The notes beneath the pieces were generated by a model. It saw only the letters and a program-made list of their open reading frames with translations, did not search any database and had not been told where the DNA came from. A program made the translations under genes and the position numbers. 64,000 nt of DNA from Micromonospora saelicesensis. GTDB taxonomy: Bacteria; Actinomycetota; Actinomycetes; Mycobacteriales; Micromonosporaceae. The stretch's first letter is position 1, and each line of letters begins with the position of its first letter. This document shows, one piece after another, positions 34,829 to 44,900 of this stretch. The stretch covers positions 1,600,886 through 1,664,885 of the forward strand of contig NZ_FMCR01000001.1 of assembly GCF_900091575.1 (NCBI RefSeq), read 5' to 3'.

Positions 34829-36441
34829 GCGACGGGTTGCGTCCCGGTGACCCGGCACGCCTCGGTGGGTACGAGGTGCTCGACCGGCTCGGCGACGGGG
34901 GTATGGGCAGTGTCTTCCTGGCCCGTTCGCCGCAGGGGCGGCGGGTGGCCGTCAAGGTCGTCCGTGCGGACCTCTCGCACGACGAGGAGTTCCGGGGTCG
35001 GTTCCGTAGCGAGGTGAACCGCGCCCGCCAGGTTCCACCGTTCTGCACAGCCGAGGTCCTGGACGCCGATCCGGACCACGACCCGCCGTACCTGGTGGTG
35101 GAGTACGTCGAGGGCCCCAGTCTGGCCGAGGTGGTCCGAACACAGGGCCCACTGGGGGCGGCGCGGCTGCACAGCATCGCTGTCGGGGTGGCCACCGCGC
35201 TCACCGCCATCCACGGCGCAGGGGTGATCCACCGCGACCTGAAGCCAGCGAACGTCCTGGTCGCACCGGGTGGGATCAAGGTCATCGACTTCGGCATCGC
35301 CCGAGCGTTCGAGGCGACGAGCCAGCACACCCGGACCAACCAGATGGTCGGGACCATCTCGTACATGGCTCCGGAGCGGTTCGACACGGCTTCCGGTCGT
35401 CCGGCGGGCCCGGCCGCGGACATTTTCGCCTGGGGCGCCCTGGTCGCCTACGCCGCGACCGGCCGCAGCCCGTTCGGGGGCGACTCCGCTACCTCCACCG
35501 CGATGCGGATCCTCACTCAACCGCCGGACCTGACCGGGCTCGGTGGGCCGTTGCGGGAGCTGGTCTCCCGGGCGTTGGAGAAGGACCCCGCTGCCCGTCC
35601 CACCGCCCGGGAGCTGCTCGACGGGTTGTTGACCGCAGCGTCTCCGGTGGGTGCCGGCGGGCCGGCTCAACTCCCGGGCGTGACGCCGCCGAGTGTGTCG
35701 TCCGCGGCCGGCGGTGATGATCAGGGCGCGCGGCCGACGCCGTCGGGTCTGGCCACGGCCGGTCGCGCGGGTCCACGCGGGCGTGGCTGGCTCACCGCGC
35801 TCGGGGCGACCGCTGCGGTGATCGCCGTGCTGGTGCCCGCTTTCCTGTTCGGCCCGCGACTGCTGACTGGGTTGTCCAAACCGGACCGGGCCGGCTCGAC
35901 GCCGAGCGGTGGCCCGACGACGAGCGGGCCGGCGGCCACGACGTCCACGCCTGCGTCGGGCAAGCCGTCCGCCTCACCGTCGGCCAGCGCGGACCCGACC
36001 CAGGCCATGCTGGCCGGTCAGCGGCGAATCCTGCTGCACGTGGTGGAGATCGACGGTGACCTGTCGCTGCCGTCTCACGGCGAGGTCGAGGTCGGCAACG
36101 GAACCGGCAAGGATGCGCTCTTCGTGCTCGAACCAGTCGGTGTCGACTACATGATCAAGTCGGTGAACCCGGAGATCGCCCACCGACCGTGCCTCGGGGT
36201 CAAGCTCGACTCCCAGGGGTACAAGTCGCTCGTGGGAGCCGACTGTCGGCCGACCAAGGCAACTCTGTTCGCGATAGACCGTGACGGCAAGGACGACAAG
36301 GGGCGCCCCTCCTACGCCATCATCAGCGAGGAGTACGGCCCGGTGCAGTGGAGCCCGACCAAGAAGGAGATCTTCGTCGAGTTTCTCGGCGACGCCCCGC
36401 TGATCACCACGTTCAGCCTGGTCGATCGCGGCGCGGTCTGA
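34825..36441 (+). CDS. Membrane serine/threonine protein kinase with extracytoplasmic sensor domain
   Basis: 538 residues from GTG 34825. The Hanks-type kinase domain (about 15-275) is complete: glycine loop RLGDGGMGSV, Lys44, HRDLKPAN with catalytic Asp138, DFG (155-157), and APE (182-184). A Pro/Ser juxtamembrane linker, one transmembrane helix (about 317-339), a Thr/Ser/Pro-rich stalk and an outer domain of about 140 residues follow. That outer domain (ALFVLEPVGVDYMIKS, CLGVKL, LITTFSLVDRG) resembles the C-terminal part of the sigma-linked protein at 45.8-46.5 kb. No PASTA repeats are present. Confidence 0.92.
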   Translation: MSDGLRPGDPARLGGYEVLDRLGDGGMGSVFLARSPQGRRVAVKVVRADLSHDEEFRGRFRSEVNRARQVPPFCTAEVLDADPDHDPPYLVVEYVEGPSLAEVVRTQGPLGAARLHSIAVGVATALTAIHGAGVIHRDLKPANVLVAPGGIKVIDFGIARAFEATSQHTRTNQMVGTISYMAPERFDTASGRPAGPAADIFAWGALVAYAATGRSPFGGDSATSTAMRILTQPPDLTGLGGPLRELVSRALEKDPAARPTARELLDGLLTAASPVGAGGPAQLPGVTPPSVSSAAGGDDQGARPTPSGLATAGRAGPRGRGWLTALGATAAVIAVLVPAFLFGPRLLTGLSKPDRAGSTPSGGPTTSGPAATTSTPASGKPSASPSASADPTQAMLAGQRRILLHVVEIDGDLSLPSHGEVEVGNGTGKDALFVLEPVGVDYMIKSVNPEIAHRPCLGVKLDSQGYKSLVGADCRPTKATLFAIDRDGKDDKGRPSYAIISEEYGPVQWSPTKKEIFVEFLGDAPLITTFSLVDRGAV

Positions 36442-36743
36442 CTCGGACGTACCCCGGCCCCTGGGCCTTGACTCGCACGGCGATCGTTTCCTGACCGTCG
36501 CCGCGCCAGCGCTCCTGCCGGTCGACTTGTCAGGCTGAGTTCACCGGCGCCACCAGCGAGCCGCCGGCGATGGGCAGTCGTCGATGTTAACGCGCTCGCG
36601 GGGCCTCCTCAAGGGCCCGGCGGTTGCCCGCGCGGGGGATCTGGGGCGATGCCTGCGGGAATGCGGTTCAAGACGTTTCACCCCAAGATCCGCAGCCCGG
36701 CAGCGGTAGATGTTCCCAGCACATTACGTCTTGACGAACGGCA

Positions 36744-36757
36744 TGTTATCGCTCACA
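36744..36757. promoter_or_regulatory. Candidate LacI-type operator TGTTATCGCTCACA
   Basis: Matches the TGTTA-nCGn-TAACA pattern with one mismatch in the right half. It lies about 200 nt before the GH62 start, beside a TTGACG hexamer. Confidence 0.4.
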
Positions 36758-36850
36758 GTCGATGCCTAAGGACGACGACACCTTGGCTTTCCGGGCAAGC
36801 CCTGCTTCGTCGATCTCGAATCAGGCGTGCGCCACTGCGCGTCGGCGTCT

Positions 36851-36864
36851 TGTTAACGCTAACT
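36851..36864. promoter_or_regulatory. LacI-type operator TGTTAACGCTAACT
   Basis: Thirteen of 14 positions follow the palindrome TGTTAACGCTAACA, the reverse complement of the site before the CE3-like esterase. It lies 86 nt before the GH62 start. Confidence 0.6.
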
Positions 36865-36949
36865 CTCTGACGCCTGCGCGCTCGGCCACGCGTCGCGGTA
36901 CGCCCACCCTCGGGCAGGCCGTTCGGCTCTTGGTCACTGGAGGAGGATC

Positions 36950-38482
36950 ATGTCTGCCCTCGATAGGTCTCCATCGATCGCAACGCCGTCACGGCGGCGT
37001 TGGTGGTTGCCCCGCATCCTCGCCGCCAGCGCGGCGGCGTTGATGGTCGGTGGCGCTGCCGTAGCGGTGGTGTCGTCTCCCGCCGCCGCGGCGTCGGTCG
37101 ACACGAACGCGTGGTACGTGCTGGTCAATCGCAACAGCGGCAAGGCCCTGGACGTCTACAACCTGGCCACGAATGACGGTGCCCGGATCACCCAGTGGGC
37201 CCGCAACAACGGCAACCAGCAGCAGTGGCAGTTCGTGGACTCCGGTGGTGGCTACTACCGGGTGAAGTCGCGGCTGTCCGGCAAGGTGCTGGACGTCTCG
37301 GGCTTCTCGACCGCCAACGGTGGCAGCATCGTGCAGTGGAGTGACCTCAACGGCACCAACCAGCAGTTCCGGCTGGCTGACTCGGACAGCGGCTACGTCC
37401 GGTTGATCAACCGGAACAGCAACAAGGTGATGGAGGTGCAGGGCGCCTCGACCGCCGACGGCGGAAACATCGTGCAGTACGACGACTGGAACGGCGCCAA
37501 CCAGCAGTGGCAGTTCGTCCGCGTCGACGGAACCACGCCGCCGCCGACGACGACTCCGCCGCCGGGCGGCACGTGCGACCTTCCCTCGACGTACCGGTGG
37601 TCCTCCACCGGGGTGTTGGCGAACCCGAAGTCGGGTTGGGTGTCGCTGAAGGACTTCACCGTCGCCCCCTACAACGGCCAGCAACTGGTCTACGCCACCA
37701 CGCACGACTTCGGGTCCAGCTGGGGTTCGATGAACTTCAGTCTCTTCACGAACTACTCGCAGATGGCCTCGGCCACCCAGACCGGGATGAACTCCGGCAC
37801 CGTCGCGCCGTCGCTGTTCTACTTCGCGCCGAAGAACATCTGGGTGTTGGCCTACCAGTGGGGTGGCACGGCGTTCTCCTACCGGACCTCGACCAACCCC
37901 ACCAACCCGAACGGCTGGTCCGCAGCGCAGCCGCTGTTCACCGGAAGCATCACCGGCTCCGGTACCGGTCCGATCGATCAGGCTCTCATCGGTGACGGTA
38001 CGAACATGTACCTGTTCTTCGCCGGTGACAACGGCAAGATCTACCGGGCCAGCATGCCGATCGGGAACTTCCCGGGCAACTTCGGCAGCAGCTACACGAC
38101 CATCATGAGCGACACCACGAACAACCTGTTCGAGGCCCCGCAGGTCTACAAGCTGCAGGGTCTGAACAAGTACCTCATGATCGTCGAGGCGATCGGTTCG
38201 ACCGGCCGCTACTTCCGTTCGTTCACGGCGACCAGCCTGAACGGTTCGTGGACGCCGCAGGCCGCGTCCCAGAGCAACCCGTTCGCGGGCAAGGTCAACA
38301 GCGGCGCGACCTGGACCAACGACATCAGCCACGGTGAGCTGCTGCGCACCAACGCCGACCAGACGATGACGGTCGACGCCTGCAACCTGCAACTGCTCTA
38401 CCAGGGGCGTTCCCCCAGCTCCGACGGCGTCGACTACGGCCTGCTGCCGTACCGGCCGGGTCTGCTGACCCTGCAGCGCTGA
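36950..38482 (+). CDS. Secreted GH62 alpha-L-arabinofuranosidase with CBM13
   Basis: 510 residues, ATG preceded by GGAGGA. Signal peptide at 1 to about 47 (PAAAAS). Ricin-type CBM13 (about 52-187; repeats QQQWQF, TNQQFRL, NQQWQF), then a Pro/Thr linker ([11 protein letters not shown]). GH62 catalytic domain (about 203-510): [33 protein letters not shown] and [11 protein letters not shown], carrying the conserved Asp/Asp/Glu positions, and ISHGELLR. It releases arabinose side chains from arabinoxylan outside the cell. Operator candidates upstream suggest arabinose-type repression. Confidence 0.95.
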   Translation: MSALDRSPSIATPSRRRWWLPRILAASAAALMVGGAAVAVVSSPAAAASVDTNAWYVLVNRNSGKALDVYNLATNDGARITQWARNNGNQQQWQFVDSGGGYYRVKSRLSGKVLDVSGFSTANGGSIVQWSDLNGTNQQFRLADSDSGYVRLINRNSNKVMEVQGASTADGGNIVQYDDWNGANQQWQFVRVDGTTPPPTTTPPPGGTCDLPSTYRWSSTGVLANPKSGWVSLKDFTVAPYNGQQLVYATTHDFGSSWGSMNFSLFTNYSQMASATQTGMNSGTVAPSLFYFAPKNIWVLAYQWGGTAFSYRTSTNPTNPNGWSAAQPLFTGSITGSGTGPIDQALIGDGTNMYLFFAGDNGKIYRASMPIGNFPGNFGSSYTTIMSDTTNNLFEAPQVYKLQGLNKYLMIVEAIGSTGRYFRSFTATSLNGSWTPQAASQSNPFAGKVNSGATWTNDISHGELLRTNADQTMTVDACNLQLLYQGRSPSSDGVDYGLLPYRPGLLTLQR

Positions 38483-38513
38483 CCCTGTTTGATCAAGTTC
38501 GACTGACCCGGAA

Positions 38514-38546
38514 CGGGCGGGCTCGGCGTCACGCCGAGCCCGCCCG
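38514..38546. terminator. Bidirectional terminator
   Basis: 16-bp perfect stem CGGGCGGGCTCGGCGT and complement around a single C, between the convergent GH62 and methyltransferase genes. Confidence 0.8.
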
Positions 38547-38576
38547 GCTCATGTCGACGCTGCGATCAGCCCAGGC

Positions 38577-39176
38577 TCACCGGATCGGCGTGCCGGTGAC
38601 ACAGGTCAGCACCCGGCCCCGACCACGGGTGGCGCTCGACGTCGTCGTGGCGAAACCGTGGGTCTCGAGCAGTGCTTCGGTCGCTGTGAGGTTCGCGGTG
38701 GCGTGCGCTTCGGTGGGCCGCTCGCCGAAGACGTAGAGCCGTCCTCCCGGCGCCAGCAGGCTGCGCATCCGAGCGATCTGCTGCGCCGCGTCGCCCAACC
38801 AGAAGAGGCTGACGTTCACCGCGAAGATCTTGGTGAAGTGGCAGGTCGGAAGGTCGGCCGACTCGAACCCCGCTCGCCGTATCTCGGCTCTGCCGGCGTC
38901 GATGTGGCTCAGGTTCCGTTCGGTCGCGAGCCGCACCATCGTCGCGGCGCGGTCGATGGCGACGATCCGACCGGTGGTGAGTTGGTCGGCGACCAGGGAG
39001 ACGGCAGCTCCCCGACCGCAGCCGATCTCCAGCACCTCGTCGTCGGGCGCGACAGCCATGGTCTGCACCGCCCAGCGCTGCCGATGGGCAGGCGTCGCCC
39101 GAATCGGTTCGTTCGCCGCGGGCGTCGTGCCAGTGCTGGACGAACCCGGATCGCGGCTCGAAAGAGTGGACCTCAC
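38577..39176 (-). CDS. Class I SAM-dependent methyltransferase
   Basis: 199 residues from GTG 39176. SAM-binding motif VLEIGCGRGAAVSL (about 48-61), acidic loop IVAIDRA, then FAVNVSLFWLGD (motif IV) and LLAPGGRLYVFGE. It resembles small UbiE-like methyltransferases of unassigned substrate. The start region (SSRDPGSSSTGTTPAANEP) is low complexity and may be partly untranslated. No functional link to its neighbours is evident. Confidence 0.8.
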   Translation of the reverse strand: MRSTLSSRDPGSSSTGTTPAANEPIRATPAHRQRWAVQTMAVAPDDEVLEIGCGRGAAVSLVADQLTTGRIVAIDRAATMVRLATERNLSHIDAGRAEIRRAGFESADLPTCHFTKIFAVNVSLFWLGDAAQQIARMRSLLAPGGRLYVFGERPTEAHATANLTATEALLETHGFATTTSSATRGRGRVLTCVTGTPIR

Positions 39177-39287
39177 GGCGTCACTCGCCGGTGCCTTCTC
39201 TGCTCACACCCCTGATTCCACCCTCTCAGCGGCGTCGGTGCACCGTGTCCTCGGTCACCGCGCCCGGATCGACAGGCGCGACAGCGA

Positions 39288-40775
39288 TCAGTGCACGGGC
39301 ACCGGGGTGACGTCCCCGGGGGCGTCCGTCGGGGTCGGGACGTGCTTCGGGGCCCCGGCGTTCACCATGGCCACCGAGACCACTGCCGCCGCAACCACGA
39401 ATCCGACCGCGACCCAGTACGCGACCGAGTAGCCGTGCATCAGCGCCTCGTTCCGCTCCTGGGCCCGCGCCGCCGGGCCACCGTGCGAGAGCAGGTAGGT
39501 GGCGGCCGAGCTGGTCGCGATGGTGTTGAGCAGCGCGGTGCCGATCGACCCGCCGACCTGCTGCGACGAGCTGATCATCGCGGAGGCGACACCGGCGTCC
39601 TTGGGCTCGACGCCATGGGTGGAGATGCTCATCGCGGGCATGAACGCGGTGCCGATGCCGAGCCCGATCACCGCCTCGGCGAACGCGATCTCCAGGAAGC
39701 CGCTGTCCGCGTCGAGCGAGGCCAGCAGCACCAGACCGACAGCTGTGACGAGGTACCCGCCGACCATGATCGGCCGGGGTGCGATCCGGTGCGCGAGTCG
39801 GGCGCCGATCTGCGTGGCACCGATGGCCTGCGGCACGGCCATCGGCATGAACGCCAACCCGGCCAGCACCGGCGACCATCCCTTGACCTGCTGGAAGTAG
39901 TAACTGAGCAGGAGGAACATCCCGAACATGCTGACGATCGCAAGGCCCACCGAGAGGTACGCGGCGGCCCGATTGCGTTCGGTCAGGACGCGCAGTGGCA
40001 GCAAGGGGGACGTGACCCGCGCCTGCACCACGACGAAGGTCGCCAGCAGCAGCACCCCGGCGGTGAACGACCCGATGGTCACCCCCGCCGACCATCCGCG
40101 GCTCTCGGCGACACCGAACCCGTAGACGAGGCCGACGAGTCCGGAGCTGGCCAGCAGTACGCCGGGCAGGTCGAGTCGGGCGCGGTGCCGCTCGCCGTCG
40201 TCGTGGACGGTGCGACTGGCGCCCAGGATCCCGATGACCGCGATCGGCACGAGGACGAACATCGCGAAGCGCCAGTTCAGGTACTGGGTGAGCAGCCCTC
40301 CCACGATCAGGCCGACAGCGCCGCCGGCGATCGAGACCGCGCTGAACACGCCGAAGGCCTTCGCGCGTTCCCTCGGCTGGGTGAAGGACAGGGAGAGCAA
40401 CGAGAGCGCGGCCGGCGCGAGCAGGGCCGCGAACACACCCTGGAGTGCACGGGCGAGCAGCAGCATCGCGGCGTTGACGGCCAGGCCGCCGATGGCCGAG
40501 GCGATCGCGAAGCCGGCCAGCGCGATCAGGAAGGTGCGCTTGCGCCCGACCATGTCACCGATCCGGCCGCCGACCAGCAGCAGACCGCCGAAGGCCAGAC
40601 CGTACGCGGTCACCACCCACTGCCTGCTCCCGTCGGTGAAGTGCAGCGCCTGTTGCGCCGAGGGGAGCGCAATGTTCATGACCGCCCCGTCGAGCACCAC
40701 CATCAGCTGAGCGATGGAGATGAACAACAGGGCCTTCCACCGCTGGGACTCCGGGGCGGCGCGACCTGTGGGCAT
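39288..40775 (-). CDS. MFS drug efflux transporter (DHA2/EmrB type, 14 TM)
   Basis: 495 residues with about 14 hydrophobic helices. Family motifs are LDGAVMNIALP (29-39, motif D1), GGRIGDMVGRKRTF (motif A), LARALQGVFAALLAPAAL, and GGAVGLIVGGLL (antiporter motif C). These place it among proton-driven multidrug exporters. AAGGAAC precedes ATG 40775. The divergent SDR gene may share a 300-nt promoter region. No TetR or MarR regulator is adjacent, so its inducer is unknown. Confidence 0.92.
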   Translation of the reverse strand: MPTGRAAPESQRWKALLFISIAQLMVVLDGAVMNIALPSAQQALHFTDGSRQWVVTAYGLAFGGLLLVGGRIGDMVGRKRTFLIALAGFAIASAIGGLAVNAAMLLLARALQGVFAALLAPAALSLLSLSFTQPRERAKAFGVFSAVSIAGGAVGLIVGGLLTQYLNWRFAMFVLVPIAVIGILGASRTVHDDGERHRARLDLPGVLLASSGLVGLVYGFGVAESRGWSAGVTIGSFTAGVLLLATFVVVQARVTSPLLPLRVLTERNRAAAYLSVGLAIVSMFGMFLLLSYYFQQVKGWSPVLAGLAFMPMAVPQAIGATQIGARLAHRIAPRPIMVGGYLVTAVGLVLLASLDADSGFLEIAFAEAVIGLGIGTAFMPAMSISTHGVEPKDAGVASAMISSSQQVGGSIGTALLNTIATSSAATYLLSHGGPAARAQERNEALMHGYSVAYWVAVGFVVAAAVVSVAMVNAGAPKHVPTPTDAPGDVTPVPVH

Positions 40776-41075
40776 GGCTGTTCCTTAAGAGTGGTTTGTG
40801 TGGGTTCGGGCAACCCGCCCAACGCTAACGACTTTATGGAACGATCACCAAAGAATGTGCCGCCGGTTACAGGGCCATCATGCGTGATTGTCAGGCCTAA
40901 ATCAGAGGGTTTGGCCGCTAAGAGCGCCCAGCCGAGGAGATGCCGCACCCTGCGAGAGCGCCACCTGTGAGTGTCGTTACTTTGTCGAACGTTCCAGAAA
41001 CGGCTAGCGTTCCGTCTCACCAAGAGCCCTGCGGGCCCCGTGGCGGCTCACCAGTCGAAGTGGATGTGAGACGAG
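40776..41075. other. Divergent intergenic region between MFS pump and SDR (300 nt)
   Basis: No supported gene. TGGAACGATCACCA (about 40848) and GAACGTTCC (about 40988) are loosely palindromic and might be operators for a distant repressor. The stretch is less GC-rich than the coding DNA around it. Confidence 0.35.
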
Positions 41076-41831
41076 ATGTCTGGACGGTTGGAAGCAAAGG
41101 TGCTGGTCGTGACCGGCGGCACGCAGGGCATGGGCCTGGCGTTCGCCCAGCGGGCGGCCACGGAAGGGGCCCGCGTCGTCATCGGCGCCCGGGACAAGGA
41201 CCGCGGCGAGGAGGTCGCCGCGCAGATCAGGAACGGGGGCGGCAGCGCCCTCTTCGTGCCCACCGACGTGACGGTCGAGGAGGACATGGCGCGGCTCGTC
41301 GACGCCGCGGTGACGGAGTACGGGCGGCTGGACGGCGCGTTCAACAACGCTGGCGGTGGCCCGATGGCCAGCGTGCGCGAGACCGACAGCGACAACTGGC
41401 ACCGGTCCCTCGCCCTCAACCTGACGAGCGTCTTCTACGGCCTCAAGTACGAACTTCCGGCGATCATCGCCTCCGGCGGTGGCGCGATCGTCAACAACGC
41501 CTCGGTCTCCGGCGTCAAGGGCGACGGGACCCAGGCCGCCTACAACGCGGCGAAGCACGGGGTCATCGGTCTGACGCGCTCGGCGGCACTCGACGTGGCG
41601 CGCTCCGGTGTGCGGGTGAATGCCCTGGTCACCGGCCTGATCGACACCCCGCTCTGGCAGGGCGTGGTCAGCCAGGCCCCGGAGATCGCGGAGCGTTACC
41701 TCTCGGCGCAGCCGACCGGACGAGCCGGCACCTCCGACGAGGTCGCCGCGCTCACCGCGTTCCTGCTCAGTGACGAGGCCACCTTCATCAGCGGCGCGTC
41801 CATCGCCATCGACGGTGCCCTCACCGCCTGA
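41076..41831 (+). CDS. Short-chain dehydrogenase/reductase (SDR)
   Basis: 251 residues, classical SDR. Cofactor motif TGGTQGMG (14-21), NNAGGG (about 90-95), catalytic Ser in VNNASVSGVKG, and Tyr-x3-Lys in AYNAAKHG. The C-terminal segment EATFISGASIAIDGALTA is typical. Arg39 and Asp40 following strand 2 (IGARDKD) suggest NADP preference, though this is only a hint. The substrate is unknown. It is divergent from the MFS pump, which could mean a shared inducer. Confidence 0.9.
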   Translation: MSGRLEAKVLVVTGGTQGMGLAFAQRAATEGARVVIGARDKDRGEEVAAQIRNGGGSALFVPTDVTVEEDMARLVDAAVTEYGRLDGAFNNAGGGPMASVRETDSDNWHRSLALNLTSVFYGLKYELPAIIASGGGAIVNNASVSGVKGDGTQAAYNAAKHGVIGLTRSAALDVARSGVRVNALVTGLIDTPLWQGVVSQAPEIAERYLSAQPTGRAGTSDEVAALTAFLLSDEATFISGASIAIDGALTA

Positions 41832-41871
41832 GGCACCGAGACACCGACGCACCGAGGCACCGAGGCATTGA
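41832..41871. repeat. 8-nt tandem repeat (GCACCGAG)
   Basis: About five degenerate tandem copies (GCACCGAG, ACACCGAC, GCACCGAG, GCACCGAG, GCATTGAG) start at the SDR stop codon and precede the terminator. It is probably a slippage product. Confidence 0.7.
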
Positions 41872-41875
41872 GGTC

Positions 41876-41915
41876 CGGTCCGGGGCGGCGGCTCTCCAGC
41901 AGCCGCCCCGGACCG
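41876..41915. terminator. Bidirectional terminator between SDR and protease genes
   Basis: CGGTCCGGGGCGGC (41876-41889) pairs perfectly with GCCGCCCCGGACCG (41902-41915) around a 12-nt loop. Confidence 0.8.
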
Positions 41916-41924
41916 GGTAGTGCG

Positions 41925-44900
41925 TCAGGCGATCCGGTAGGCCCGCTGGATCGTCTGCGTGACCGTGCTGCCGGCGGTGTCGGTGGCGGTCAGTCGCAGC
42001 GAGACGAATCCGGCCCGTCGTGGATGACTGATCAGCGCGACGTTCCGGATCACCGGCAGGGCGACCCAGGTCCGGCCGTCGTCGAACGACGCGGACACGG
42101 CGAGCGTCCGGTTGGGCGCGGCCTTCGAGCCGGCCTGCCGGTCCAGCGCCACCGGGATCGTCATGATCCGGCCGGTCCGTGCCGTGTTGGTGTCGTCGAG
42201 CACGGGCGTCGGGCGAGCCGTGGTCAGAGGCAACCGCTCCGGCGACGTGGTGTGCGCCGAGGTGAAGGTCCAGGCCACCGAGACCGACGTCGACAGGATG
42301 TCCGGTGCGCCTCGGGTGGCGGTCGCCTCCAGCCGGTAGGTGGCCTTCCCGGCGGGCACCGCGAACTCGGCCCACGCGCTGTCCGAGGTGCCGATCTCCT
42401 TACCGTCGCGCAGCAGTCGGAACCGCACCGGCTGGTCGTCGCGGCTCGCGGGGCGACCGGTCGCGTCGCCGAACAGGGGCACCGACGCGATCGAGATGGT
42501 GTCGCCGTCGCGGCCCGCGTACCCCAGTGGTGACAGGGTCGGCGCCTGGGTCACGGACGGCCCGAAGGGCGCCGCGTTCCAGGTCTGGGTGTACGTACGC
42601 CCCGACCTGAAGGTCGAATCCTGCGCGGTGAGGTTGTCCCCCTCGACGAACGTGGACGTCCAGACGATGCCACCGTCGGTGTTGTAGTACTCGGTGCCCT
42701 TGAACGGCAGGTCGACAGGCGTGTTCGATCCGATCGGGCCCGCGCCTCCGGGCGCCGACGCGCGGTGGAACCTGGTGGCCGTCGCCGTCGTGGACTGGCT
42801 GCGGTAGGTCGTCTTGACAGTGGCCAGGTTCTTCGGTGACAGCTTCCTGGTCAGGCCGGTGAACATGTCGCCCTTGCCGACGTACGCCAGGTCGTAGGTG
42901 TAGGGGCTGTTCCGGAAGGTGCCGTCCCTGCCCGGCCGGGCGAGCCCGACGCCCAGCGTCGCGGTGAACTCGGGTGCCGCGACGGCGGGTCCGAGCCGGC
43001 CGAAGAAGACGTCAGTGACTGACACTCCGCTGAGTTGGACGCCCGGGTAGCGCAGGCCGTCGTCCCAGTTGGCGCTCACGTTGATCGAGATCGGCGCGGC
43101 GTCGTGCTGCGGCACCGTCAACGCGACAGGCTTGGCGTTGCGGGCGTCGACCGCCTCGGTGACTGGGCCGCGTACGTCCAGGACCGGCTGCGCGAGCAGG
43201 GTCGACACCGCACCCTCGTGGATGGTGCTGTACAACGCGTACCGACCCTTGGGCAGCCGCAGGATGCCGCCGCCCGGTGTCCCGGGGAGGGTGCTGAACT
43301 CGCCGGTGGTCAGGTTCGCCGCCACTGTCGTGTACTCGGTGGCCGGCTTGCCGTCACGTCCGGTGTGGTCGAGCCGTACGTCGTAGCTCTCGATCTCACG
43401 GTTCAACACGAAGGGCGTGCGTACCCGCAGGTCGCCGGCGCCGGTCGCGGTCAGCGCGCCCTGGTAGACGCCGTCCGGGGCGTCCACTCGGGTGTCCACC
43501 GTGATCGTCGCCTCGGCGCGGCCACCGGCCGGCACCACCAGCGTGGCCGGGCTGACGGTGAGCATGCCCGCGGGGGCCGGGGCGATGGCCAGCGTCAGGG
43601 TGACCGGCGCGGTGCCCGTGTTGCGGTAGCCGACGACCTGGGTGATCGGGCTGTCGTCGGCGTGCGGCCAGCGCTGCACCGGAAAGTCGATGGCGGCGAT
43701 GTCGGTGGCGACCGGCTGGGCGACAGCGCGGGCGATGTCCACCCGGCCGGCGCCCTGCTCGTAGATGGTGTCCTCACCGGTCGGCTTGGCCGAGTCCATC
43801 AGGGCGGCCTTGAGCTGCGGGCCGGTCCAGTCCGGGTGCTGCCCGGCGAGAATCGCGGCGGTGCCGGCCACGTGCGGGGTCGCCATCGACGTACCCGACA
43901 TGGTGGCGTAGTCGCCGCCGGGGGCGGCGGCCACGATGTCGACGCCCGGCGCGCTGATCTCGGGCTTGATGTGGTTGTCGCCGACGCGCGGGCCGCGGCT
44001 GGAGAAGTAGGCCCGCTGGTCGTCGGCGTCTACGGCGGCGACGGCGAGAGCGTCGTCGGCGGAGGCCGGCGAGGAGACCGACTTCGGCTTCCCCTCGTTG
44101 CCGGCCGCGACCACGAAGAGGGTGCCGTACTGGTGGCTCAGCTCCTGGACCGCGGTCTCCAGCGGGTCGAGGCCGGGTGCGTCGTCGCCGCCCACGCTCA
44201 GGTTGACCACCCGGGCCTGCGGCGCGAGCCACTGCATTCCGGTGATGATGTCCGAGTCCTGGCATTCGGTGGTGGCGCAGACCTTGCCGACGAGCAGCTT
44301 CGCCCCCGGCGCGACCCCGCGATACCTTCCGCCGGAGGCCGCGCCGCTACCGACGATCGTCGATGCGACGTGGGTACCGTGGCCGACCGAGTCGCCGGGG
44401 TCGTTGCCGCCGGTGAAGTCCCGGACCTCGGTGAGGTGGCCGGCGAAGTCGGGGTGGCCGGCGTCGATCCCGGTGTCCAGCACGCCGACGGTGACGCCGG
44501 TGCCGTCGAACCCGGCCTGCCACGCCGCCGGAGCGCCGATCTGCGGCACGCTGCGATCGAGGGAGACCGTGCGCTTGCCGTCGAGCCAGATGTGGCTGAC
44601 CCCCGTGGTGAGGGTGCGCGCGGACGGCGTACCTCGGGTCAGCGACGTCCAGAGGGTCACCCGGTCGTCCCGGTCCGCCCGGACCGCGAGCGCGTGCGCG
44701 GCCGGGAGGTCGGCCCGCACCCGCCCGGCACCCCCGGTGGTCGCGGTCCGTGCCCGCGCCGCCATGTTCTCGGGGTACGCGACCAGCAGCGGCAACTCGG
44801 CTGCCCGGTCGTCGTAGCCGAACTCACCGAGCGCGCTGAGGTCGAAGAGGCGTCGGTCCAGCCGCCCGTCCCGCACCAGCGGCATCGCGTCCACCGGGAT

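Larger units (their letters stand above)
36442..36949. other. Intergenic region upstream of GH62 (508 nt)
   Basis: No gene is supported. It holds two LacI-type operator candidates (entered separately), an additional half-site TGTTAACGCG at 36586, and TTGACG (36731-36736), which could serve as a -35 with the operator overlapping the core promoter. The long leader suits a tightly controlled secreted hydrolase. Confidence 0.5.

Noticed and set aside
40776..41075. Small gene in the MFS/SDR gap
   Set aside because: Open frames here lack ribosome sites and coding-like third-position composition.
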